From an uncultured Clostridia bacterium (GTDB taxonomy: Bacteria; Bacillota; Clostridia; Oscillospirales; Ruminococcaceae), in the NCBI GenBank assembly GCA_945829235.1, contig CALZUA010000005.1, positions 1 through 64,000 on the forward strand: 64,000 nt of DNA. Direction: 5' to 3'. Positions within the stretch are counted from its first letter, which is position 1. Every line of letters begins with the position of its first letter. This document shows, piece by piece, positions 18,398 through 26,970 of the stretch. The notes beneath the pieces were generated by a model. That model worked only from the letters and a program-made list of their open reading frames with translations, did not search any database and was not told where the DNA came from. A program made the position numbers and the translations under genes.

Positions 18398-19399
18398 TTT
18401 GAGCAACAACTTGCCGAGCGACTTGACGCGAGCCGTTCCAACGCGCTCCGCCTGATACGCACCGAGAGCAGTCATATCCACAACGCCGCCAAGCTTGACG
18501 CTTACAACGAGTGCGGCTTCGAGTAATACGAGTTTATGGCGAGCCTCGGCGAGTGAACCTGCGAGGTCTGCGGCGGTATGGAAGGCAAGCGGATTAAGCT
18601 CACCGACAAGCAATTTGGTGTGAATTTCCCGCCCCTGCACCCGAACTGCCGCTGTACAACAATCGCCTTCGACCCCGATGACGACCTCTCGGATTTCAAG
18701 GCGGGGGAGCTGGAATATGAAGAGTGGTACGCGAAATATGTCGAGGGCAGGGAACAGTCGAAAGAAAAAGCAAATTCGGGATTGACAAATGGCGAAAAAG
18801 GTGATATAATGAGCTTGGGGAGTGATGATGTGGCTCTTGAGTATCAGCGGTATGGCAGAAATAAAGAAACGTTAATCAACAACACATATATTGAAAGCGG
18901 TGAGTATCGCCGAAAATTTGATAGTGCAACCGATGTTCCTGAGGTGAATAGGTCGATTTATCAATGCTCAAAGGCAGCGCTGAAACATCGCAGTGGTTCT
19001 GTTTTTGAAGATATGTATTGGATTGACAGTAAAAACGGCAAAGTAATTTTGTCGGTTACCGACAGCAGTGACGAGAGAGCTATCATTTATACCGAAAATA
19101 TCAAGAAAACTATTTCGGGGTACAATGATATAATCACTGTTCATTCGCACCCGAGCAGTATGCCGCCGAGCGTATCAGACCTTAATTCTTGCTTCAAAAA
19201 TCATTATAAAATGGGTTTTGTTGCTTGTCACGATGGTCGAGTGTTTGCATATTCTTCTAACGAAGAGGTTAATGAGCGTATATACAGCGCATATATCGAA
19301 AGATTTTTGAAAGACGGGTGCGATGAGTTTAACGCTCAACTAAAGGCACTTGAAAGATTATCACTGAACTTTGATGTTAGCGTGTGGGAGGTGTTGTGA
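18398..19399 (+). pseudogene. Phage MuF-type head protein with JAB-like C-terminal domain
   Basis: The frame reads LRLIRTESSHIHNAAKLDAY, then stops at TAA 18524-18526 and TGA 18554-18556, then TCEVCGGMEGK and PPLHPNCRCTT: the end of the Mu gpF/SPP1 gp7 minor head domain with its Cys pairs. From 18578 it stays open for 273 codons. After a linker the C-terminal domain carries TVHSHPSSMPPSVSDL, the HxHP...S..D metal motif of JAB/MPN peptidases. MuF domains joined to variable enzymatic tails are known phage polymorphic toxins, so the tail may be an effector. The N-terminus is missing. The part after 18578 could still be made if an internal start is used. Confidence 0.7.
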
Positions 19400-19400
19400 A

Positions 19401-19544
19401 ATGGCTGAAAAGGAATATGTTATTGATGATAGGGTGATTATTCCCGATGATATCAAAAAAATGACGAAAGAAGAATTGGACAAGGAAATCAGTCGTTTGG
19501 AAGCAGAAGCGCGCAAATGCAGAAAAGCAGATTCGCGCGAGTGA
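19401..19544 (+). CDS. Small charged protein paired with the MuF-JAB gene
   Basis: 47 codons (MAEKEYVIDDRVIIPDDIKK onward, ending EARKCRKADSRE), starting 1 nt after the stop of the previous gene, with GGGAGG upstream. The second half is a probable helix rich in Glu and Lys. Its tight coupling suggests a partner, possibly immunity, protein for the JAB-tailed protein. No homologue is recognised with certainty. Confidence 0.6.
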   Translation: MAEKEYVIDDRVIIPDDIKKMTKEELDKEISRLEAEARKCRKADSRE

Positions 19545-19566
19545 CTTTTTGACTTGTTGAAGATTT

Positions 19567-19595
19567 AGCGCCTTGCGAGAACAGGGCGCTTTTTC
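19567..19595 (+). terminator. Terminator after the MuF-JAB pair
   Basis: AGCGCC pairs with GGCGCT and is followed by TTTTTCT; 22 nt beyond the stop codon. Confidence 0.75.
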
Positions 19596-19682
19596 TATGC
19601 GTAAAATCCGCGGGGAGCTACCAACGAACCGCGGTTGTCTTTTTAAGGCTCGTGGTCTTCTCCTTTCACCACGGGCAATATC

Positions 19683-19798
19683 GTGGGGCAAAGTGCGATT
19701 AAGGTGGTGCAAATCCTCCTCCCACGGACAAACGGCGGTGTAACAAGACAAACGGAACGGAAAACACCGCTCCCGCGGGTGCAAATCCCGCCGCCGCC
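19683..19798 (+). ncRNA. Two tandem tRNA-like folds in phage sequence
   Basis: Second fold (19734-19798): acceptor-like GGCGGTG pairs with CGCCGCC over 7 bp and encloses a T-arm-like hairpin GCGGG-TGCAAAT-CCCGC; total 65 nt, with no proper D arm or anticodon arm. First fold (19683-19725): GTGGG/CCCAC closing a similar arm around TGCAAAT. The shared loop TGCAAAT resembles the T loop but has G where tRNA has the second T. Not functional tRNAs; possibly a phage-encoded structured RNA before the scaffold gene. Confidence 0.4.
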
Positions 19799-19808
19799 TC
19801 ATATTATC

Positions 19809-19831
19809 GCGCCTTTTCGGGCGCATTTTTT
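19809..19831 (+). terminator. Hairpin terminator
   Basis: GCGCC-TTTTC-GGGCGC followed by ATTTTTT, just after the tRNA-like folds. Confidence 0.6.
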
Positions 19832-19925
19832 GTGCCTCGAACAAGGCATTTAAACGGTTCAATTCCTGCGGCGGCAGGCTAAAAAGCGCATTGTGACACA
19901 ACACATCTAAAATGGAGGTAAAACT

Positions 19926-20093
19926 ATGGATTTTCTCAAGAACATTTTCGGGGACAAGGCTCTCACTTATGCTGAACTCGAAGCGGCGCTTGAAAAGTTA
20001 CGAGCACGGTTTGAGCTGAAACAGAAAATCCCGCCCGAAAGCGTGTGCAGTCGGGCAGGGAATTTGTTTGATTTGGGTTGGATTTCGGAATAA
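19926..20093 (+). pseudogene. Phage scaffold-protein start fused to a sigma-factor tail
   Basis: GGAGG precedes ATG 19926. The first 20 or so codons (MDFLKNIFGDKALTYAELEA) look like the start of a phage minor scaffold (GP20-type) protein. Then ALEKLRARFELK is the end of a sporulation sigma factor, matching the tail of the gene at 22101-22463 nearly base for base (19985-20021). The frame then runs through a repeated hairpin sequence to TAA 20091-20093. A chimaera from recombination, not a real 55-residue protein. Confidence 0.55.
20030..20060 (+). repeat. Dispersed terminator-like hairpin, copy A
   Basis: CCCGCCCGA-AAGCGTGTGCAG-TCGGGCAGGG. The same stem and nearly the same loop recur at 47466-47494 and 54737-54766. 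Confidence 0.6.
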
Positions 20094-20123
20094 TTGGCAT
20101 TAACGCTGTTATCTTCAGACACA

Positions 20124-20507
20124 TTATAAGGAAATATGCTCGTTTTCTATGGAAATCTCCTCTGTTACAGCCCTATCCGCAGAACACCACTCAAATTTTT
20201 CCAGCTCATTCGGCAGCACTCACCGCATTTCCTCGTGCACGGAAAGTTGCGGTTCACCGGACACAATCTCTGCCTCGATAAACACGAACGAAAGCTCGCC
20301 GTAAACGCTTCTGCAATACTCGCGAAGCGGCTTTATGTCTATGCTAAGCTCCTCGCGAAGTTCACGGGTAAGACACTGAAACGGCGTTTCGCCGGGCTCG
20401 GTTTTTCCTCCAGGGAACTCCCAAAGATGAGCGCAGGAGCCGTATGCCCTGCGGCAAATTAGAATTTTTCCGTTGCGGCGGATTATTGCCGCTGTAACTT
20501 CTCTCAT
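20124..20507 (-). pseudogene. NUDIX (MutT-type) hydrolase with a nonsense codon
   Basis: The first 95 codons give MREVTAAIIRRNGKILICRR and the Nudix box GGKTEPGETPFQCLTRELRE-EL, typical of small MutT-like 8-oxo-dGTP or nucleotide pyrophosphohydrolases. A TGA (complement of 20217-20219) falls where these enzymes carry Trp (HEEMR then VLPNELEKFEWCSADRAV). Reading through it the usual C-terminus follows to TAA 20124-20126, giving 126 codons, the normal family length. The stop is therefore probably TGG to TGA. The Nudix box is intact, but the C-terminal helix is lost in the shortened product. Confidence 0.8.
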
Positions 20508-21599
20508 TATCCCACCACCAGTTTGTTTGTTTTTCTGAGGTGTTTCGCCGGAATAGGCGAGTGAAGCCGCCCTGTGATGTTCATTGGCTTTGAACCGGTA
20601 ACGGACAGAAAATCCGCAGTTCCAAGGAAAGTATAAGTCGCCGCTCCCAGCTTATTCGTTTTAAACTCGCGAACGAACAGCAACTCATGCGCTCCCATTA
20701 AACGGTGATTTATGTAACGCTGACCGGTTGGGCTGTCCTGCGAGGTTGTTCACTTGAAACAGCGTTTCGATTATGAAATAATCCTCGTACATCGTGGTAT
20801 GCGAGCAGTCCTTTTCCGCCTTGTTTAACGTGATGAAATGCACGTCCACATTCTTGTCGGGGAGATATTTTTTACCTTCACGAACAGTATTCGGGCGCAG
20901 AAACCCCATTGCCGCAACGAAGCTGAAGCGGCGAAAAATCATCTTCGGTTTTCTGCGTTATTTCCGGCAGAATGTCCGCAAGAAATTCTATCCACCGCCG
21001 TGAATCTATCGCCGAAATTCTCGGTAGCGTTTTGATGATAATTTCTTCCATCGGCTCGGAGAAATCTTCCCGCACTCCCGCCATTACGCAAAGTCTTGAA
21101 AAGCTGTATTTTGTCGCATATATCGCGGATATGTCAAGATTGTAATATGCAAGAAAATTCACCGGAGTGAGCGGCATTCCGGTATCCTCGGTGAATGTCA
21201 CCGGCTTTTTGATTATCGCATTACGGTTGCCGAGAGAGCGATTTATGTTGTCGAGAATGTACTCCGCCGCCTTTTCTCAAGCTGTAAATAATAGCCTTTC
21301 GGCAGGGAAACAAAGCCGTTTTTTATCTCGGACTGAACCGATTTTGAACTGTCGGAAAGCAACGCACAAAACTTCTCCTCAAAGAGGTATTTTCTGTTTG
21401 CCTGACCGATGAAATCCAACACAGTAAGGCAATATTTTCCCTCAAATAATCGCATACCACGTTCCAGTTGCTGTAAAAATACCGTGAGCGATTCGGTCGG
21501 GCGCAGGAAAAGTTTTGACAAAGCCGAGCACTCGTAGCCACCCCTATTCCATTTTGCGTCGGAAAGGTCAACGCTGTCGAAATTCCGAAGTATTGACAC
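20507..21599 (-). pseudogene. DUF3427 superfamily II helicase, C-terminal remnant
   Basis: Read leftward through several frameshifts: FLRPTESLTVFLQQLERGMR with GKYCLTVLDFIGQANRKY is helicase motif VI and its flank (normally QLGRGLR). Later pieces lie in different frames (about 20878-21201, 20685-20942) and the end GAHELLFVREFKTNKLG, YTFLGTADF, PIPAKHLRKTNKLVVG is the DUF3427 terminal domain. The N-terminal two-thirds (PLD and helicase motor) is absent. Its last codon abuts the start of the NUDIX gene, which fits the common helicase-NUDIX neighbourhood in Firmicutes. Non-functional. Confidence 0.8.
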
Positions 21600-21629
21600 A
21601 GCTTTGCGGAATAACTTTTTGTAGCTTGA

Positions 21630-22088
21630 CGAGGTGCGTTATGCCGAGGACAAGTAGCCGCTGGCGGAATTGCGGGATTGACAAACGGCGATGAAAGTGG
21701 TATAATACGAGAGGAAAGTCAAAACCCGATTACGCCGATTTCCGATAATGCAATAGAACGAGTACAAAAGATTAGCATATCGGGATATTCGGACGAACAA
21801 TGCGATTTTATCCAGCAACAACATAAAGAATTGTTGAAATTTTCACGCGAAAACAATAATTGCAACGAAACAGCATTTGTTTTTCAAAAGGGATTGACAG
21901 GAAAGAGCGCGTTTTTAGGCTCCGATGACATACTTGACTTCGGGGACTCTTTAACAAACAAAGGCACAGATTTGTTTGTTATGCATAATCATCCGAGGAA
22001 CGGTAGTTATTCTACAACCGATTTGGTCTTTTTTGCAACCAACAGCAATGTTAAAACGCTAACTATTGTAAATTCAACGATGTTATAG
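21630..22088 (+). pseudogene. Second MuF-linked JAB-like domain fragment
   Basis: An open frame without its own start passes through GGIAGLTNGDESGIIREE, closely resembling the linker of the first MuF-JAB gene (SGLTNGEKGDIM), then a domain with LFVMHNHPRNGSYSTTDLVF, again the HxHP...S..D JAB/MPN metal motif. It stops at TAG 22086-22088 soon after. The head-protein part is missing, and so is the C-terminal end of the domain. It is a second, diverged cassette of the same kind. Confidence 0.6.
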
Positions 22089-22100
22089 CAAATCAAAAAA

Positions 22101-22463
22101 ATGTACTTCCGCAAAATGAAGCACAAGCAGATCGAGCTCTACATCAGCGAGCCTATCGAAAGCGATTCCGAGGGAAACGTGCTCACCATCGAAGATATTA
22201 TTTCAAGCAACATCAACGTCGAGCAAATCGCAGAGCTAAAAATCGACTCGGAACGGCTGTACAGATTTATTCTCGAAGAACTCGATGAGCGCGAGCGTGA
22301 GATTATCTGCAAAAGGTACGGCGTTGCCGATGTGGACGGCTCGGTGTGCAGACCAATGACGCAAAAGGAGATTGCGAAAAAGCTCGGTATCTCGCGCTCG
22401 TATATTTCAAGGATTGAGAAAAGAGCGCTCGAAAAGCTCCGAGCGCGGTTTGAGATGAAATAA
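22101..22463 (+). pseudogene. C-terminal half of a sporulation sigma factor (SigK/SigE type)
   Basis: 120 residues starting MYFRKMKHKQIELYISEPI, then region 4 with the DEREREIICKRYG segment and the helix-turn-helix TQKEIAKKLGISRSYISRIE, ending ALEKLRARFEMK. In full sigma-K this is the part after ENEILM. The N-terminal half (regions 2 and 3) is not in the window. In Bacillus and clostridia sigK can be split near this point by a skin element, so this could be one half of a split gene. It could also be a plain fragment, since pieces of the same gene lie at four other places here. Confidence 0.65.
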
Positions 22464-22528
22464 AAAACGCCCCGCAATAACAGCAGAGCGTTTATCTTTT
22501 GTTCTACACAATTTAACAACCGTTTATA

Positions 22529-22771
22529 TCATTCTCTAACAATAAACCGTTCAATTTTTCCAAGCACATCGGCAATTTCGTTTTCGTCCGTGGAGTTGAT
22601 TTTCAGCACAAGCGGCTTGCTCAAATCCAAGCTGAAAATTCCCATAATCGACTTCGCGTCAATAATATACCTGTCTGCGGCGATGTCGATGTCACATCTG
22701 CACAAGCTCACCGCGCTCACAAAATCTTTTACGTCATTAACCGATGACAGCCTGATTTTAACCTCAGTCAT
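22529..22771 (-). CDS. HPr-like protein without the phosphorylatable His
   Basis: 80 residues with the HPr fold pattern (VKDFVSAVSLCRCDIDIAAD, then the typical DAKSIMGIFSLDLSKPL around the regulatory Ser site). The N-terminal loop lacks the His of true PTS phosphocarriers, so a regulatory, Crh-like role is more likely than phosphate transfer. It overlaps the start region of the carbohydrate-kinase frame's end by 8 nt and is the last gene of the sucrose operon. GAGGAG lies upstream of its ATG. Confidence 0.75.
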   Translation of the reverse strand: MTEVKIRLSSVNDVKDFVSAVSLCRCDIDIAADRYIIDAKSIMGIFSLDLSKPLVLKINSTDENEIADVLGKIERFIVRE

Positions 22772-23735
22772 TTTTGCTCCTCCTCATTCTATCAATGATT
22801 TCCTCTGGTTGCGGCATTATCCTGAGCGCTCCCTTGCGTTCGGTAACCACTGCCGCCGCAGCATTTGCAAAGCTAAGCATATCCGAAAGCTCCTGCTGTA
22901 AGTAATCCCTTAACCCATATTCCAGCACCTTTGATAGTATTGCTCCGCAGAAAGTATCTCCTGCGCCCGTGGTTTCTATCGTTTTTGCAGGAGCGGCAGG
23001 AGCGTAAGCGCTGTTTTTGCCGGAATAAGCGCGGCTCCCGTTTTTGCCGAGCGACAAAAGCAAAAGCCCGATATTGTCGTACCTTTTGCGCAGTTGCTCC
23101 ACAGCACGGTCAAAGTTCTGTTCGCCTGTAAACCATTGTATCTCATTGTCCGATATTTTGAGAATATCACAATTAGCTATTCCGTACGCAATTTTCTCCC
23201 TTGCGTGTTCAACACTATCCCAGAGATTATCCCGCAAATTCGGGTCAAACGAGATTATCAGACCGTTCTTTTTGGCGGCATTAACCGCTTTTTTCGTTGC
23301 CGCTTCGCAAATTTCTCCCGTCATTGAAAGCGAACCGAAGTGAAAAATTCTGCTCTCGGCAATAAGCTGCTCGTCCACATCACCCTCGTTCAGCATCATA
23401 TCCGCGCCGGGGTTTCTGTAAAACGAAAACTCGCGGTCGCTGCCCGGCAGCGTGTGTACAAAAGCAAGAGTTGTGTTCACCGCCTTGTCCGTCACCAGAC
23501 CATCGGTGTTTATCCCGACATCTTCGACAGTTTTTTTGAGTTGCCTGCCGAAAATATCATCGCCGATTTTGCCGATAAAAGCAGTCTTATATCCCAGTTT
23601 ATTCAGCATAGCAAGGACATTGCAAGGAGCACCGCCGGGGTTCGCCTCCATAATCGGATTGCCCTGCGAGCTTGTTCCGTTCTCGGTGAAATCTATCAGC
23701 AACTCGCCAAGCGCGCAAACGTCAAATCTGCTCAT
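22764..23735 (-). CDS. scrK: PfkB-family fructokinase
   Basis: About 323 residues. PfkB signatures are complete: NPGGAPCNVLAMLNKLGY near the start and the ATP/catalytic motif TTGAGDTFCGAIL with its catalytic Asp near the C-terminus. The start at 23735 is preferred over 23741 because GGAGGA then has proper spacing. The stop of the GH32 gene overlaps this start region. In context it phosphorylates fructose released from sucrose or fructans. Substrate is inferred from the neighbours. Confidence 0.85.
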   Translation of the reverse strand: MSRFDVCALGELLIDFTENGTSSQGNPIMEANPGGAPCNVLAMLNKLGYKTAFIGKIGDDIFGRQLKKTVEDVGINTDGLVTDKAVNTTLAFVHTLPGSDREFSFYRNPGADMMLNEGDVDEQLIAESRIFHFGSLSMTGEICEAATKKAVNAAKKNGLIISFDPNLRDNLWDSVEHAREKIAYGIANCDILKISDNEIQWFTGEQNFDRAVEQLRKRYDNIGLLLLSLGKNGSRAYSGKNSAYAPAAPAKTIETTGAGDTFCGAILSKVLEYGLRDYLQQELSDMLSFANAAAAVVTERKGALRIMPQPEEIIDRMRRSKND

Positions 23736-23737
23736 AA

Positions 23738-25012
23738 TCATTCCTCCATAACATACAGCTCGACGTTTCCTACAACCTTGTCCGAAAGGTCGTAAACTGT
23801 ATTTGTAATGACATACTCGCCGCCGTTTATGAAAACCTCAATCATATTTTGGTCAACATAAGCCTCGATATCCGCGCCGCCGTTCAGCACGGGGGTTTCA
23901 AAGACATTCCGCAGCTCCTCGTTATTTCTGATAACACCGCTTCTGTCGGCGATAATTCTGCCCTTTTCTTTTCGGATAATATATCCGCCGATGTTCAGTT
24001 CATCGCCGTTCGAAAGGCTTGCCTTAACCATATAAATACCGTTTGGCGAGGTTGTCTTTCGGGTGAATTTCTCTTGAATATCGGGGTGCGGGTGAAAGAA
24101 AATGTGACCGTCTTTCACCTCGCAAACGCGTGGGATACTGAACATACCTATTGTGTTATTATCCGCAGGCTCGGGCATTCTCAGCCACGCCACAACTATC
24201 CGCCTGCCGTCCTTGTCGGTGGTGCTTTGCGGCGCGTACAGGTCAAGCCCGTAGTCGAGGAATTGATACTTGTTGCCGATTTTCATTGAGCAGGTTTTCT
24301 CGTCAAAATCAACCAGCGTGCAAACCGCCTGATTGCCGTATTGTGTACCCATCGGCGAAAAAATAAGCACATCTGAACCGCCAACCCGAAAATAATCGGG
24401 ACATTCCCACATCCAGCCGCAGCCCTCTGCGGTTGCAAAACTCACATATTCCCAGTGGATAAGGTCGGCGCTTTTGTAAAACAACAGCCTGCCTTTTTTA
24501 TCAACCGTACTTCCGAGAACCATATAAAAATTCCCGTCACCGCCGCGCCAAACCTTCGGGTCGCGAGTATGGGTTCTGTCGCCGATTTTGGTATCGTTAA
24601 TCGGCGGGATAACCGTAGTTTTGTCATCGAAATTATCGAAGCTGAAACCGTCCGCAGACGAGATATGAAGCTGTGCCGCGGTGAATTTATCGTCAAGACA
24701 GCAGTTTGTGTTTTCGGGGTTTGGCGCGTCGTATCTCACACCGGTATATAACAAGTGCATAACCCCGTCCTTTTCGATAGCACTGCCCGAAAAACAGCCG
24801 TCCATATCGTCGGTTTTTGTAGGAAACAGCGCGATATCAAGGTGTTTCCAGTTCATAAGGTCGCTGCTGACAGCGTGTCCCCAGTGCATTCTTCCCCACC
24901 TGGGAGCATAGGGGAAATGCTGATAAAACAGGTGATATTCGCCGTTGAAGAAGATAAACCCGTTCGGGTCGTTTATCCAGCCTCTCGGAGATTTAAGGTG
25001 TATCTCGCTCAT
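23738..25012 (-). CDS. GH32 beta-fructosidase (sucrose/fructan hydrolase)
   Basis: 424 residues, no signal peptide, so intracellular. GH32 motifs in order: GWINDPNG (nucleophile Asp15), HWGH, FSGSA, RDPKVW (near 150) and WECPDYF (acid/base Glu near 205), then a beta-sandwich C-terminal domain. It hydrolyses terminal beta-fructosyl bonds. Because the transporter is of ABC type rather than PTS, the substrate is expected to be unphosphorylated sucrose or short fructo-oligosaccharides. It lies between the ATPase and fructokinase genes in one operon. Confidence 0.9.
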   Translation of the reverse strand: MSEIHLKSPRGWINDPNGFIFFNGEYHLFYQHFPYAPRWGRMHWGHAVSSDLMNWKHLDIALFPTKTDDMDGCFSGSAIEKDGVMHLLYTGVRYDAPNPENTNCCLDDKFTAAQLHISSADGFSFDNFDDKTTVIPPINDTKIGDRTHTRDPKVWRGGDGNFYMVLGSTVDKKGRLLFYKSADLIHWEYVSFATAEGCGWMWECPDYFRVGGSDVLIFSPMGTQYGNQAVCTLVDFDEKTCSMKIGNKYQFLDYGLDLYAPQSTTDKDGRRIVVAWLRMPEPADNNTIGMFSIPRVCEVKDGHIFFHPHPDIQEKFTRKTTSPNGIYMVKASLSNGDELNIGGYIIRKEKGRIIADRSGVIRNNEELRNVFETPVLNGGADIEAYVDQNMIEVFINGGEYVITNTVYDLSDKVVGNVELYVMEE

Positions 25013-25024
25013 TTGATTTCCTCC

Positions 25025-26119
25025 TCAAAAAAGGCACTCTTCCGTTTCCTTGTCAAAGAAATGTATCTTCGAGGGAACGAACGTGAAATCAATGCTATCA
25101 CCGACTTGGCTTATCTCATATTTGGAAACTCTTGCGACTGCAACCGCGCCTCCGAAGGTGAAATACAGATTGTTCTCGTTGCCCATAACCTCGGTGTTCT
25201 CGACAACCGCGCTCTGCTTTCCCTCGCCGTAAACCTCAAGATTTTGCGCGTCAAGCTTGATGTCCTCGCCGCGTATTCCGAGGATAAGACCGCTTGTTTT
25301 CCCGCCGAGCTGATTGATTATATTCTCGGAGAGCGGCATCTGCTTTCCGTCCGCAAATTTCACGGTGTTACCCTCGATAGTCACATCAAAGAAATTCATC
25401 TGCGGAGAACCGATAAAGCCCGCCACAAACTTATTTACAGGGTGGTCGTAAAGTTCCATAGGCTTTCCGACCTGCTGTACAACGCCGTCCTTCATTATAA
25501 CAATTCTGTCCGCCATAGTCATCGCTTCAACCTGGTCGTGGGTGACGTAGATTGTGGTGCTTCCGAGCTGACGGTGGAGCTTGCTTATCTCGTTTCTCAT
25601 ACTCACGCGAAGCTTTGCGTCAAGGTTGGAGAGCGGCTCGTCCATAAGGAACACCTTTGAATCCTTGACGATTGCGCGCCCCAGCGCAACTCTCTGCCGC
25701 TGACCGCCGGAGAGGTTTTTCGGCTTTCTGTTGCGGTATTCCTCAAGACCGAGAATATCAATTGCCCAGTCGGTTTTGCGCTTGATTTCATCGCTCGGTA
25801 CCTTCATATTTTTCAGCCCGTAGGAGATGTTCTTCTCAACGGTCATATGCGGATAAAGTGCGTAATTCTGGAAAACCATCGCAATTCCTCTGTCGCGGGG
25901 AAGAACATTATTCATTTTCTTACCGTCTATGTAAAGCTCGCCGCCCGAGATTTCCTCAAAGCCTGCTATCATTCGCAGTGTTGTGGATTTTCCGCAGCCC
26001 GAAGGACCAACGAAAGCGATAAACTCCTTTTCCTCGATATCGAGATTGAAATCGGTAACCGAATTCTTTGTCGCATTAGGATATTTTTTGCAAAGCCCTT
26101 TTAACTGAATGTAACTCAT
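25025..26119 (-). CDS. msmK: Sugar ABC transporter ATPase, MsmK/UgpC type
   Basis: 364 residues. Walker A GPSGCGKST (near 38-46), Q-loop MVFQNYALYPHM, signature LSGGQRQRVALGRAI, Walker B VFLMDEP and an H-loop VTHDQ. A C-terminal TOBE/MOP-like regulatory domain of about 130 residues is present, as usual for the CUT1 family. It powers import by the two permeases that follow upstream on the same strand (3 nt gap to the permease). Confidence 0.92.
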   Translation of the reverse strand: MSYIQLKGLCKKYPNATKNSVTDFNLDIEEKEFIAFVGPSGCGKSTTLRMIAGFEEISGGELYIDGKKMNNVLPRDRGIAMVFQNYALYPHMTVEKNISYGLKNMKVPSDEIKRKTDWAIDILGLEEYRNRKPKNLSGGQRQRVALGRAIVKDSKVFLMDEPLSNLDAKLRVSMRNEISKLHRQLGSTTIYVTHDQVEAMTMADRIVIMKDGVVQQVGKPMELYDHPVNKFVAGFIGSPQMNFFDVTIEGNTVKFADGKQMPLSENIINQLGGKTSGLILGIRGEDIKLDAQNLEVYGEGKQSAVVENTEVMGNENNLYFTFGGAVAVARVSKYEISQVGDSIDFTFVPSKIHFFDKETEECLF

Positions 26120-26121
26120 AA

Positions 26122-26970
26122 TTAGCCCTCCTTTGAACCTGTCGAAACAACGCCCTCAACGATTTGTTTTGAGAACAGCGAATAGATGATGATAACAGGA
26201 ATTGTTACCAGCGTAATAGCGGCAAGCGTTTGTCCCATTGTTGTATTTTCATTTGCGGTGATTGCGTTAAGACCTATCTGCGCGGTCAGCAGGTCGCTTG
26301 ATGTAAACACCAGCGACGGCCAGAGGTAGTCGTTCCAGACGTTGAGGAACGTAAACACGCTGACGGTTGCCACAACGGTCTTTGACATCGGCAGAACCAT
26401 TGTGAAGAAATACTTCACAGGGCCGCAGTGGTCGAGCTGTGCCGCTTCGTACACATCATCGGGCAGACTCACAAAAACTTGCCTGAACAGGAAGATGTTG
26501 AACGGATTTACAATCATCGGGAGAATGTAGCCGAAAATCGTGTTCAGCAGTCCCATTTTTGCGATGAAAAGGTAGTTTATCGTGATGATGGTTTCCGACG
26601 GAATAATCATCAGCATCATTATTATCAGTAGCCACTTATCCGAAAACGGGAACTTGATTTTCGCAAGAGCGTAGCCCGCAAGTCCGTTGACGATTATACC
26701 GAGAACGATGAGAAGCGCCGCGTATAAAAGCGTATTTCCCATATAGAGGAGGAAGTTTGTGTTGGTTAAAACGGAAACGTAGTTGTCGAAGAAATTTTCG
26801 CTTGGTACCGGCGGGATAAACGCTTGAACCGAGTTCATATCCGCTGTAATTTCTGCGTCCGGCTTGAATGAGTTTGCTATCATCCACACAACAGGGAAGA
26901 GGAAGAACAGCGAAAGCAGTATCATCGCTGCCACAAGAATTATTTTGAGAACTTTATTTCTTGTTTTCAT
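26122..26970 (-). CDS. Sugar ABC permease, MalG/LacG type
   Basis: About 282 residues from the ATG at 26970, which has AGGAGG properly spaced; a longer frame to 27000 has none. Six membrane helices and the cytoplasmic EAA loop (EAAQLDHCGPVKYFFTMVLP) that contacts the ATPase. It overlaps the preceding permease gene by 17 nt, indicating translational coupling. Inner-membrane channel half of the CUT1 importer. Confidence 0.9.
   Translation of the reverse strand: MKTRNKVLKIILVAAMILLSLFFLFPVVWMIANSFKPDAEITADMNSVQAFIPPVPSENFFDNYVSVLTNTNFLLYMGNTLLYAALLIVLGIIVNGLAGYALAKIKFPFSDKWLLIIMMLMIIPSETIITINYLFIAKMGLLNTIFGYILPMIVNPFNIFLFRQVFVSLPDDVYEAAQLDHCGPVKYFFTMVLPMSKTVVATVSVFTFLNVWNDYLWPSLVFTSSDLLTAQIGLNAITANENTTMGQTLAAITLVTIPVIIIYSLFSKQIVEGVVSTGSKEG

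Noticed and set aside
19377-19904. Minus-strand frame of about 175 codons in the phage region
   Set aside because: It covers the terminator, tRNA-like folds and the small partner gene, has basic low-quality composition and no ribosome site.
20124-20507. TGA read as Trp (code reassignment)
   Set aside because: TGA ends many intact genes here (for example the sucrose operon binding-protein and hydrolase genes), and TAG and TAA also occur as premature stops.
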